From Porphyrobacter sp. (GTDB lineage Bacteria; Pseudomonadota; Alphaproteobacteria; Sphingomonadales; Sphingomonadaceae), in contig JAGKSZ010000298.1 in the NCBI GenBank assembly GCA_018991295.1, positions 1 through 5,097 on the forward strand: 5,097 bases of DNA, given 5' to 3'. The position numbers and the translations under genes were made by a program. Under the pieces are notes generated by a model that was not told the origin of the DNA, did not search any database, and was given only the letters and a program-made list of their open reading frames with translations. Shown piece by piece: positions 1-5,097 of the stretch (positions are counted from its first letter, which is position 1; each line of letters opens with the position of its first letter).

Positions 1-1589
1 CGTTCGTGCAGCACCTTGTTGTGCTTGATATTGTGGAGCAGCGCGGAAGGAACCCCGGCGGTGCTTGATGCCATGAAGATCGCAGTGCCCGGCACCCGGA
101 TCGCGGAATTCTTGGCCGATTTGGCGAAGATTTCCAGCGGCAGCGCGCTTTCGCTCATCCGCTCACGCATCAGCTTGCGCCCGCGCGCCCAGGTGGTGAG
201 CAAGGTGAAGATCGCAAAGCCGATGGCAAGCGGCACCCACCCGCCTTGCGGCACCTTGATGAGGTTGGCCCCGAAATAGGCGATATCGACGATCAGGAAG
301 ATCCCGATCAAGGGGACCGCCTTCCACAAGGGCCAGCGCCACAACGCGGTCAGAACAGCGGCCAGCAGCAGCGTATCGATGAACATCGCGCCGGTCACCG
401 CGATCCCATAGGCCGCCGCCAGGTTGCTGGAGGACTGGAAGAACAGCACCAGCAGGATCACCATCACCATCAACCCCCAGTTGATCGCCGGAATATAGAT
501 CTGCCCGGCAGCGGTCGCGCTGGTGTGATGGATTTCCATGCGCGGGATGAAGCCCAGCTGGATCGCCTGCTGGGTAAGGCTGAAGGCGCCCGAAATCACG
601 GCCTGACTGGCAATGATCGTGGCAAGCAGCGCAAGGATGACCACCGGAACGCGCACCATATCGGGGATCATCAGGAAGAAGGGGTCCTTGATCAGTGCGG
701 CAGTCGCCTCTGGCGAGGTCTGCGATAGCACCATCGCGCCCTGCCCCATGTAATTGAGCATCAGCGCCGGGAACACGAAGGTCAGCCAGGAAATCCCGAT
801 CGGCTTGCGCCCGAAATGGCCCATGTCCGCATAAAGAGCCTCAGCCCCCGTCACCGCCAGCACCACGCTGCCCAGCGCGATGAAGGCGGTAAAGCCATCG
901 GCGCGGAAGAAATTGAGCGCGTTGAGCGGATTGATCGTCTCAAGGATGATCGCCGGGTTGGCAGCAAGGTGCATCACGCCCAGCGTCGCCAGCATGCCGA
1001 AATAGGTCAGCATGATCGGACCGAACAGCTTGCCGACCTTTTCCGTCCCGCGCGATTGCAGCGCAAACAGGCACACCAGAATGGCGATCGCCGTGGGCAC
1101 GATCCACGGCTCGAAACCGGGCACGATGTATTGCAGCCCCTCAGTCGCAGACAGCACCGAAATGGCCGGCGTGATCATGCTGTCGCCATAGAACAGCGCG
1201 GTGGCGAACACGCCCAGCAGCACGAGCGGCGCGGTCCACCCTGCGCTGTCGGAGGCACGGCGGATCAGGGCAAGCAGCGCCAGGCTCCCGCCCTCACCCT
1301 TGTTGTCGGCGCGGGTGATGGTGAGAACGTATTTGACCGTCACCACCATCATCATCGACCAGAACACCAGGCTCAGCACGCCGTGGATATGCGCGGCATC
1401 GGGCGAAATGCCCGGCGCGCCGTGGTGCGATGCGAAGGTTTCGCGGAAGGCGTAAAGCGGGCTGGTGCCGATGTCACCGAACACAACGCCTACTGCGCCA
1501 ACTGCCAGAGTCAGCGTAGAAGCTCCGTGGCCGTGGCTGTGCCCAGCTGCGGCGGTCGGTTCACTGGAGGAGACTGATGCGCTGCTCAT
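1..1589 (-). CDS. kup: KUP-family potassium uptake permease, 3' end cut by window edge
   Basis: Inner-membrane K+ uptake protein of the KUP/HAK/KT family, which in E. coli works as a H+/K+ symporter. The frame is open from ATG at 1589 to the left edge, giving 529 complete codons with no stop. It shows the family signature GVVFGDIGTSPLY (residues 34-46), NKGEGG (96-101), FYGDSMITPAISVLSA (133-148), GAEALYADMGHFG (248-260), NYMGQGA (279-285) and SQAVISGAFSLTQQAI (328-343). About 12 hydrophobic segments lie between residues 27 and 466, followed by the start of the cytoplasmic C-terminal domain. The visible part ends at HNKVLHE. By comparison with E. coli Kup (622 aa) about 118 residues are missing. 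Asp39 and Glu250 match acidic residues reported as important in E. coli (Asp23, Glu229); the Glu116 position is Asp136 here. The N-terminus is His-rich (HSHGHG, 17-22). No other in-frame start lies upstream before a stop at 1641-1643. The Shine-Dalgarno match is poor: GGGA, 11 nt before the ATG. Family assignment is near certain. Confidence 0.96.
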   Translation of the reverse strand, partial: MSSASVSSSEPTAAAGHSHGHGASTLTLAVGAVGVVFGDIGTSPLYAFRETFASHHGAPGISPDAAHIHGVLSLVFWSMMMVVTVKYVLTITRADNKGEGGSLALLALIRRASDSAGWTAPLVLLGVFATALFYGDSMITPAISVLSATEGLQYIVPGFEPWIVPTAIAILVCLFALQSRGTEKVGKLFGPIMLTYFGMLATLGVMHLAANPAIILETINPLNALNFFRADGFTAFIALGSVVLAVTGAEALYADMGHFGRKPIGISWLTFVFPALMLNYMGQGAMVLSQTSPEATAALIKDPFFLMIPDMVRVPVVILALLATIIASQAVISGAFSLTQQAIQLGFIPRMEIHHTSATAAGQIYIPAINWGLMVMVILLVLFFQSSSNLAAAYGIAVTGAMFIDTLLLAAVLTALWRWPLWKAVPLIGIFLIVDIAYFGANLIKVPQGGWVPLAIGFAIFTLLTTWARGRKLMRERMSESALPLEIFAKSAKNSAIRVPGTAIFMASSTAGVPSALLHNIKHNKVLHE

Positions 1590-1728
1590 GCTATCGGATT
1601 TCCCGTATCCCCCCGGTACTGCCCACCCTGCCTGAACGACTCAGGCAGGCAAGGCGGCGCGCCTAGCACCGCTAATTCGCACCTGCAACACAGCCGCAGC
1701 GATTGACACGCGGCGGACAATCAAGGGC
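1590..1728 (-). other. Intergenic gap between ccmI and kup
   Basis: This is the only real non-coding stretch in the window: 139 nt between the ccmI stop codon and the kup start codon, both genes reading leftwards. It contains a perfect 9-bp hairpin, listed separately, and an 8-bp GGCGCGCC palindrome at 1656-1663. On the minus strand a TTGCAG at 1683-1688 lies 17 nt from TAGGCG at 1660-1665. This could be a poor sigma-70-like promoter for kup, but the -10 half is a weak match and I do not call it. The gap is long enough to hold a kup promoter, so kup may be transcribed separately from the ccm genes. That is inference. Confidence 0.6.
1627..1649 (-). terminator. Perfect 9-bp hairpin between ccmI and kup, possible terminator
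   Basis: CCTGCCTGA (1627-1635) and TCAGGCAGG (1641-1649) are exact reverse complements around a 5-nt loop. The stem has six G-C and three A-T pairs. It lies 80 nt past the ccmI stop and 38 nt before the kup start. No run of T follows on either strand (the minus-strand sequence after it is GTGGGC), so it is not a canonical intrinsic terminator. It could end ccm transcription, protect an mRNA end, form a stem in the kup leader, or be a palindromic protein-binding site. The pairing is seen directly; the function is inferred. Confidence 0.35.
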
Positions 1729-2376
1729 CTATTGCCCCTGCAGCATCGGCGCGCGCGCGATCATGTCGTCGAGCCGCGCAATATCGGCCGTCAACGCCTC
1801 ACGCCATGGGGCATCTTCGGGGGTATTGGCCAGCAGTCCGGCCCAGACCTTGCGTGCCGCGATCACTTCGCCGCTGCGCAGGTAGGCAGCGCCGAGGAAA
1901 TATTCCGCCCCCGGATTGCGCGGGTCGATCGCCTTGGCGCGGCCAAAGGCCTGCACGGCGGCCGGAGTGACAAAGCCATCGGCATGGCCAACCAGCGCCA
2001 TGCCGAGCGCCAGCCAGCTTTCCAGATCATCAGGGTTTTCCTTCAGCCCGCGCTGCAAAAGCCCGGCTGCATCGGCAAACTGGCCGCGACGGGCAAAGGC
2101 ATCGGAGGTCACAAGGTAATTTGGCGGCGGCACGGTCCGGTCGAACAGCGCAGCGCGCCCTTCGACCATCTGGGTGCCCTGCTCGCCAGCCTCGGCCATG
2201 GCCGGTTTGGGGGCGGAAGGCTGACCGGGGGAGCCCTGCCAGGCGTAACCTGCAAGCCCGAACACCAGCGCCGCGCCGAACAGCGTCAGCCCTTCACGCG
2301 GGAGCTTCATCACCAGCACCCCCAGCGCAAAGGCCGCAAGTGCCAGCGCCGCCACAGCAAGCCAGCCAGCGATCAT
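1729..2376 (-). CDS. ccmI: CcmI-type TPR protein of cytochrome c maturation, compact form
   Basis: Probable apocytochrome c chaperone of System I, equivalent to CcmI/CycH or to the C-terminal half of E. coli CcmH. It is expected to hand apocytochrome c to the CcmF/CcmH haem ligation complex. The 215-aa product has two N-terminal membrane helices (about 2-22 and 30-47) joined by a short KLPREG loop. A Pro/Ala/Glu-rich linker (about 48-80) follows, then about three TPR-like units (roughly 85-118, 119-152 and 155-188), with pieces such as ALGMAL and FLGAAYLRSGE. A longer ORF reaches an ATG at 2481, but the chosen ATG at 2376 overlaps the ccmH stop as ATGA, has a good GGGAG 7 nt upstream, and starts directly at the first membrane helix. 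It lacks the long C-terminal periplasmic region of rhizobial or Rhodobacter CcmI (roughly 360-410 aa). TPR sequence alone is not diagnostic; the name rests on the two-helix plus TPR layout and the position after ccmH. Confidence 0.85.
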   Translation of the reverse strand: MIAGWLAVAALALAAFALGVLVMKLPREGLTLFGAALVFGLAGYAWQGSPGQPSAPKPAMAEAGEQGTQMVEGRAALFDRTVPPPNYLVTSDAFARRGQFADAAGLLQRGLKENPDDLESWLALGMALVGHADGFVTPAAVQAFGRAKAIDPRNPGAEYFLGAAYLRSGEVIAARKVWAGLLANTPEDAPWREALTADIARLDDMIARAPMLQGQ

Positions 2377-2810
2377 GCGGCGTCTCCCGTATCGGCATCG
2401 CTGCGCCGCCTGCCCAGTCGCCGCAACAAGACTGCCGCCACAACCAGCAGCAAAACCAGCGGAGCAATGAACAGCGGCCATGTGGTGGCGCTGACCTCGG
2501 GTTCATAGCTTACATAATCGCCATAGCGTGCGATCAGCCAGCGGCGGATCTCCTCCGGGCTTTCACCGGCCAGAATGCGGCTGCGCACCTGATGGCGCAT
2601 ATCGCCCGCCATCGGCGCATCTGAATCCGCAATGCTCTGCGACTGGCACTTGAGGCAGCGCAGGGTGTGCATGAGCGCCGAAGCCTCAGCCTCAAGCCGG
2701 GGATCGGCCAGCTGATTATAGGCATAGGGCGCAGGCGGCATGGCATCTTGTGCCAGCGCCTGAGGCACGAACAGCAGTGCCGCCAGGCTTGCAAGGATCA
2801 AGCGGATCAT
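2373..2810 (-). CDS. ccmH: Cytochrome c maturation protein CcmH (CcmL/CycL), LRCxxC thiol oxidoreductase
   Basis: Periplasmic, membrane-anchored protein that acts on the thiols of the apocytochrome c CXXCH motif, in partnership with CcmG, before haem attachment by CcmF. The 145-aa product has a signal peptide (MIRLILASLAALLFVPQALA, with a likely signal peptidase site after ALA at residue 20). The family hallmark LRCLKCQSQSI (residues 50-60) carries the redox pair Cys52 and Cys55. The conserved helical part follows (IADSDAPMAGDMR, then RRWLIARYGDYVSYEP at 89-104), then a C-terminal membrane helix (about 111-129) and a basic tail (RRLGRRR). This is the short form found in alphaproteobacteria. 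In E. coli the same domain is fused to a CcmI-like TPR half, which is a separate gene here. The ATG overlaps the ccmG stop as ATGA and is preceded by GGAGA at 2818-2822, 7 nt upstream. Identification is firm. Confidence 0.95.
   Translation of the reverse strand: MIRLILASLAALLFVPQALAQDAMPPAPYAYNQLADPRLEAEASALMHTLRCLKCQSQSIADSDAPMAGDMRHQVRSRILAGESPEEIRRWLIARYGDYVSYEPEVSATTWPLFIAPLVLLLVVAAVLLRRLGRRRSDADTGDAA
2384..2388 (-). promoter_or_regulatory. Ribosome binding site that fixes the ccmI start
   Basis: GGGAG on the minus strand, 7 nt before the ATG at 2376 and inside the 3' end of ccmH. It supports the ATGA-overlap start over the ATG at 2481, which would add 35 residues (including RRR just before the true Met) that are merely ccmH sequence read in another frame. 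Confidence 0.7.
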
Positions 2811-3331
2811 CGCGCTTTCTCCAGTTCTGCCAGCAACTTTGGCACATCATCGGCGCGAATATCGCCAATATGCTGATAGCGGATCACGCCCTTGGCATCG
2901 ATCACGAAAGTCTCCGGCACGCCCGAGGACCCGATCGCCAGCTGCACCTCGGAAATCGCATCGCTGCCGATGCGGCTATAGGGGTTGCCGTGGCGTGCCA
3001 GAAAATTGGCCACATCATCGGGCCGGTCACGGATGGCGATGCCGATGATTTCAGCACCCTGCTGTTGCAACGCTTCGAGCTGGGGGGCCTCGGCAATGCA
3101 GGGCAGGCACCAGCTTGCCCAGATATTGAGCAGCTTTGGCTTGCCACCGAAGTCCGCCTTGGCCGCGCCCGGCAGGCCATCAAAGGCGGGTTTAAGCGCG
3201 AATTCGGGCAGCGGCTGGCCGATCATTGTGCTTTCGACAAACTGCGTCTTGGGCTGGGTGAGCATATAGGCCGCCAGCCCTGCAAAGAAGGCGAAGAGCA
3301 GCAAGGGCACCCAGACATAGAGCGAACGCAT
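2807..3331 (-). CDS. ccmG: Thiol:disulfide interchange protein CcmG/DsbE
   Basis: Membrane-tethered periplasmic thioredoxin-fold reductase. In System I it takes electrons from CcdA or DsbD and keeps apocytochrome c and CcmH thiols reduced. The 174-aa product has one N-terminal anchor helix (about 4-24) and the typical CcmG lead-in IGQPLPEFAL (37-46). The active site WASWCLPCIAEAP (71-83) has Cys75 and Cys78, and the conserved cis-proline loop SSGVPETFVID (135-145) has Pro139. It ends with the GVIRYQHIGDI strand region (148-158), usual for the family. The length is normal. An in-frame ATG at 3379 would add 16 residues and overlap ccmF by 41 nt. I prefer ATG 3331 because the protein then begins right at the membrane anchor, 7 nt after the ccmF stop, with a GGAG upstream. 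TlpA and ResA are related alternatives, but the GVPETF motif and the operon favour CcmG. Confidence 0.95.
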   Translation of the reverse strand: MRSLYVWVPLLLFAFFAGLAAYMLTQPKTQFVESTMIGQPLPEFALKPAFDGLPGAAKADFGGKPKLLNIWASWCLPCIAEAPQLEALQQQGAEIIGIAIRDRPDDVANFLARHGNPYSRIGSDAISEVQLAIGSSGVPETFVIDAKGVIRYQHIGDIRADDVPKLLAELEKAR

Positions 3332-3338
3332 CGCAGGG

Positions 3339-5097
3339 CTACTCCGCCGGATGGGGCGAGGATACGCCCAGCGCCTCAAGATCGGCGCGGCGCTGATCGC
3401 CCTTGGCCGCTGCCCGGCGGCGCGTCACATCGACCCGCACCCGGCCTGCAATGGCAAGGATGCCGCCCAGCCCGATCAAAAGCCCGCCATACCAGATGAA
3501 GGTCACAAACGGCTTCCACCAGATGCGGATCTGCCAGCGCCCATCTTCGGCCTGATTGCCGATCACAGCGTAAAGCTGGCCGTTCCACCGCGTCAGCAGC
3601 GCGCTTTCCGATGTCGATTGCGGCGGCGACCAGAAATTGCGCGCCTGCGGGGTGAGGATGACAGGTTCGCCGCCATCCTGCCGCACCGCAAGGCTCGCCT
3701 CGATCGCAGTCCAGTTCGGCCCGGCGACCGGGGTCACGCTCTCGAGCGTTATGGCAAGATCACCCATCTGTTCGGTCCCGCCCACCGCAACCGCGGCAAG
3801 GCGTTCCTGCGAGAAAGCGCCTTCGCAGGCCATGCCGAACAGCGAGACCGCAACACCGAAATGGGCCAGCACCATGCCCCATGTCGCCACCGGAACGCGG
3901 GCGATGTTGCGGCCCTTCAAGGGCAACAACGCGGCTACCGTCAACGCCGCCGCAAGGCCGAGGCCGAGCAGCGGCAGCAGCGGGAACTGGCCGAAGAAGC
4001 TCACCGCCGCGATCACTCCGATCACCAGCGCGGCAATCAGCGCCAGTTCAAACTGGAGCCGGGCAGGCTTGTCGCTTTTCCAGCGCAGCAGCGGGCCGAC
4101 CGCCATCACCAGCAGCATCGGCACCGCGAATATGGCCGAGGCCGGGTTGAAATAGGGTGGGCCAACGCTGACGCGCACATCGAAAGCCTCGGTCAGCAGC
4201 GGATAGAGCGTGCCCAGCAGCACGATCGCAAGGATCGCGGAGAGCATCACATTGTTGAACACCAGCGCGCCTTCGCGGCTCAGCGCGGCAAACCGCTTGC
4301 CCTCGGCCACCGCACCTGCGCGCAGGGCAAAGATGGTGAAAGCCCCGCCGATATAGAGGCCAAGCAGGCCAAGGATGAAGGCGCCACGTTCAGGGTCCAC
4401 CGCAAAGGCGTGAACGCTGGTCAGCACCCCCGATCGCACCAGAAAAGTGCCGAGCATCGACATCGAGAACGCCAGCACGCCCAGCATGATCGTCCAGGTG
4501 CGCAGCGCATCGCGGGCAGCCAGCACGCTGACCGAATGCATCAGCGCAGTCGCCGCCAGCCATGGCATGAGCGATGCGTTTTCGACCGGGTCCCAGAACC
4601 ACCAGCCGCCCCAACCCAGCTCGTAATAGGCCCAGTAAGACCCCGCCGTGATCCCCAGCGTCAGCAGCACCCACGCGCCCAGCACCCAGGGGCGCATCAC
4701 GCGGGCAAAGGACGAGTTGACCTCGCGCGTCAAAAGCGCGCCCATCGCAAGGCTGAAGGCGACCGACAGCCCGACATAGCCTGCGTAAAGCGTGGGCGGG
4801 TGGATCGCGAGGCCGATGTCCTGAAGCAAGGGGTTCAGCCCCGTGCCTTCGGCCGCAGGCACCGGCAGACGCTCGAACGGATTGGAGGCGAGCAGCAGGA
4901 AGGCATAGAAACCCAGCGCCACGAAGCCCTGCACCGCCAACGTCGCGCCCATGGTGCGTTCGGGCAGACGCCGTTCAAACGCCGCCAGCAGGCCCCCTGA
5001 CGCGGCAAGCACGCCGACCCACAGCAGCATCGAGCCTTCGTGGTTTCCCCAGGTGCCGGTCAGCTTGTAGAGCATCGGCTTCATCGAGTGCGAATTG
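3339..5097 (-). CDS. ccmF: Haem lyase subunit CcmF, 5' end cut by window edge
   Basis: Core of the System I holocytochrome c synthetase: a polytopic inner-membrane protein that takes haem from holo-CcmE and, with CcmH, attaches it to apocytochrome c. The frame runs open to the right edge. An internal ATG at 5084 is not the true start, because conserved sequence (NSHS) continues upstream of it. Counting from that Met, the fragment shows TWGNHEGSMLLW (11-22), IHPPTLYAGYVG (94-105), the tryptophan-rich haem-handling motif WGGWWFWDPVEN (158-169), RSGVLTSVHAFAVDPERG (217-234) and VLAHFGVAVS (405-414). The four histidines known as haem ligands or essential in E. coli (His173, 261, 303, 491) correspond to His95, His183, His225 and His408; the first two intervals (88 and 42 residues) are identical. 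About 13 membrane helices are visible, plus a large periplasmic loop (about 421-522) before the last helix. By this alignment about 74 N-terminal residues are missing. It lies first of the visible ccm genes, 7 nt before ccmG. Confidence 0.97.
   Translation of the reverse strand, partial: NSHSMKPMLYKLTGTWGNHEGSMLLWVGVLAASGGLLAAFERRLPERTMGATLAVQGFVALGFYAFLLLASNPFERLPVPAAEGTGLNPLLQDIGLAIHPPTLYAGYVGLSVAFSLAMGALLTREVNSSFARVMRPWVLGAWVLLTLGITAGSYWAYYELGWGGWWFWDPVENASLMPWLAATALMHSVSVLAARDALRTWTIMLGVLAFSMSMLGTFLVRSGVLTSVHAFAVDPERGAFILGLLGLYIGGAFTIFALRAGAVAEGKRFAALSREGALVFNNVMLSAILAIVLLGTLYPLLTEAFDVRVSVGPPYFNPASAIFAVPMLLVMAVGPLLRWKSDKPARLQFELALIAALVIGVIAAVSFFGQFPLLPLLGLGLAAALTVAALLPLKGRNIARVPVATWGMVLAHFGVAVSLFGMACEGAFSQERLAAVAVGGTEQMGDLAITLESVTPVAGPNWTAIEASLAVRQDGGEPVILTPQARNFWSPPQSTSESALLTRWNGQLYAVIGNQAEDGRWQIRIWWKPFVTFIWYGGLLIGLGGILAIAGRVRVDVTRRRAAAKGDQRRADLEALGVSSPHPAE
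3342..3345 (-). promoter_or_regulatory. Ribosome binding site supporting the ccmG start
   Basis: GGAG on the minus strand next to the ccmF stop codon, 10 nt before the ATG at 3331. The spacing is slightly long. It favours this start over the in-frame ATG at 3379, which sits within the ccmF coding sequence. Confidence 0.5.

Noticed and set aside
458..475. Repeated CATCAC-like short tandem pattern inside kup
   Set aside because: It simply encodes alternating Met and Val in a membrane helix (GLMVMVIL) and is too short to count as a repeat element.
816..1577. 253-aa plus-strand frame with a His-rich stretch (and a similar 160-aa frame at 246-728)
   Set aside because: Both are antisense to kup, whose minus-strand reading gives a continuous, highly conserved transporter. 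The His runs are the complement of Met/Val-rich membrane helix codons.
1660..1688. Minus-strand TTGCAG and TAGGCG with a 17-nt spacer, a possible kup promoter
   Set aside because: The position is suitable, but the -10 half matches the consensus poorly; such pairs are expected by chance in a gap of this size.
1701..1722. GATTG and CAATC inverted repeat with a 12-nt loop just after the ccmI stop
   Set aside because: Only 5 bp with a long loop. A 4-bp GGGC/GCCC pair across the stop codon (1725-1737) is equally weak. Neither is followed by a T-run.
1703..1733. TTGACA on the plus strand at 1703-1708, resembling a -35 box
   Set aside because: No good -10 element follows at 16-18 nt (GGCCTA at 17). 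It would drive transcription antisense into ccmI with no gene to serve.
2377..2481. Longer start for ccmI at ATG 2481 (35 extra residues)
   Set aside because: The extension is ccmH coding sequence read in another frame, with no signal or domain; the ATGA overlap and ribosome binding site support ATG 2376.
1732..2508. 258-aa plus-strand frame opposite ccmI and ccmH
   Set aside because: Composition is Arg/His/Gln-rich and it spans the boundary of two well-supported overlapping minus-strand genes.
3351..5000. 549-aa open frame on the plus strand
   Set aside because: It lies wholly antisense to ccmF, which has clear family motifs. The product is rich in Arg, His, Gln and Gly with no domain pattern, which is typical of the shadow frame of a GC-rich gene.

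Overview
This is a GC-rich window in which every gene I can support lies on the minus strand. Protein content and codon use suggest an alphaproteobacterium. A sphingomonad, perhaps of the Erythrobacter type, is my best guess from the look of the proteins, and it is untested. Read in the direction of transcription (right to left), the window holds the distal part of a cytochrome c maturation (System I, ccm) operon followed by a potassium transporter gene.

From right to left: ccmF (haem lyase subunit, 5' end cut by the right edge), ccmG (membrane-anchored thioredoxin-like thiol reductase), ccmH (LRCxxC apocytochrome thiol oxidoreductase) and ccmI (short two-helix TPR protein). The ccm genes are packed tightly. 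ccmF and ccmG are 7 nt apart, ccmG and ccmH share an ATGA overlap, and so do ccmH and ccmI. This points to one mRNA with translational coupling. The earlier System I genes (ccmA to ccmE) would be expected beyond the right edge, but they are not visible. Together these proteins keep the CXXCH thiols of apocytochrome c reduced in the periplasm, present the apoprotein and attach haem to it.

After a 139-nt gap (1590-1728), which holds one perfect 9-bp hairpin, comes kup. It encodes a KUP/HAK/KT-family K+ uptake permease whose 3' end is cut by the left edge. Because its stop codon is outside the window, this gene is seen only by reading through to position 1. It fills the whole left third of the window.

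The long plus-strand reading frames are antisense shadows of these genes, produced by GC-rich codon use. I see no RNA gene, mobile element, CRISPR array or phage feature. The gene content is conventional and I found no convincing new system. The findings below are modest points about the intergenic hairpin, the compact CcmI and details of Kup.
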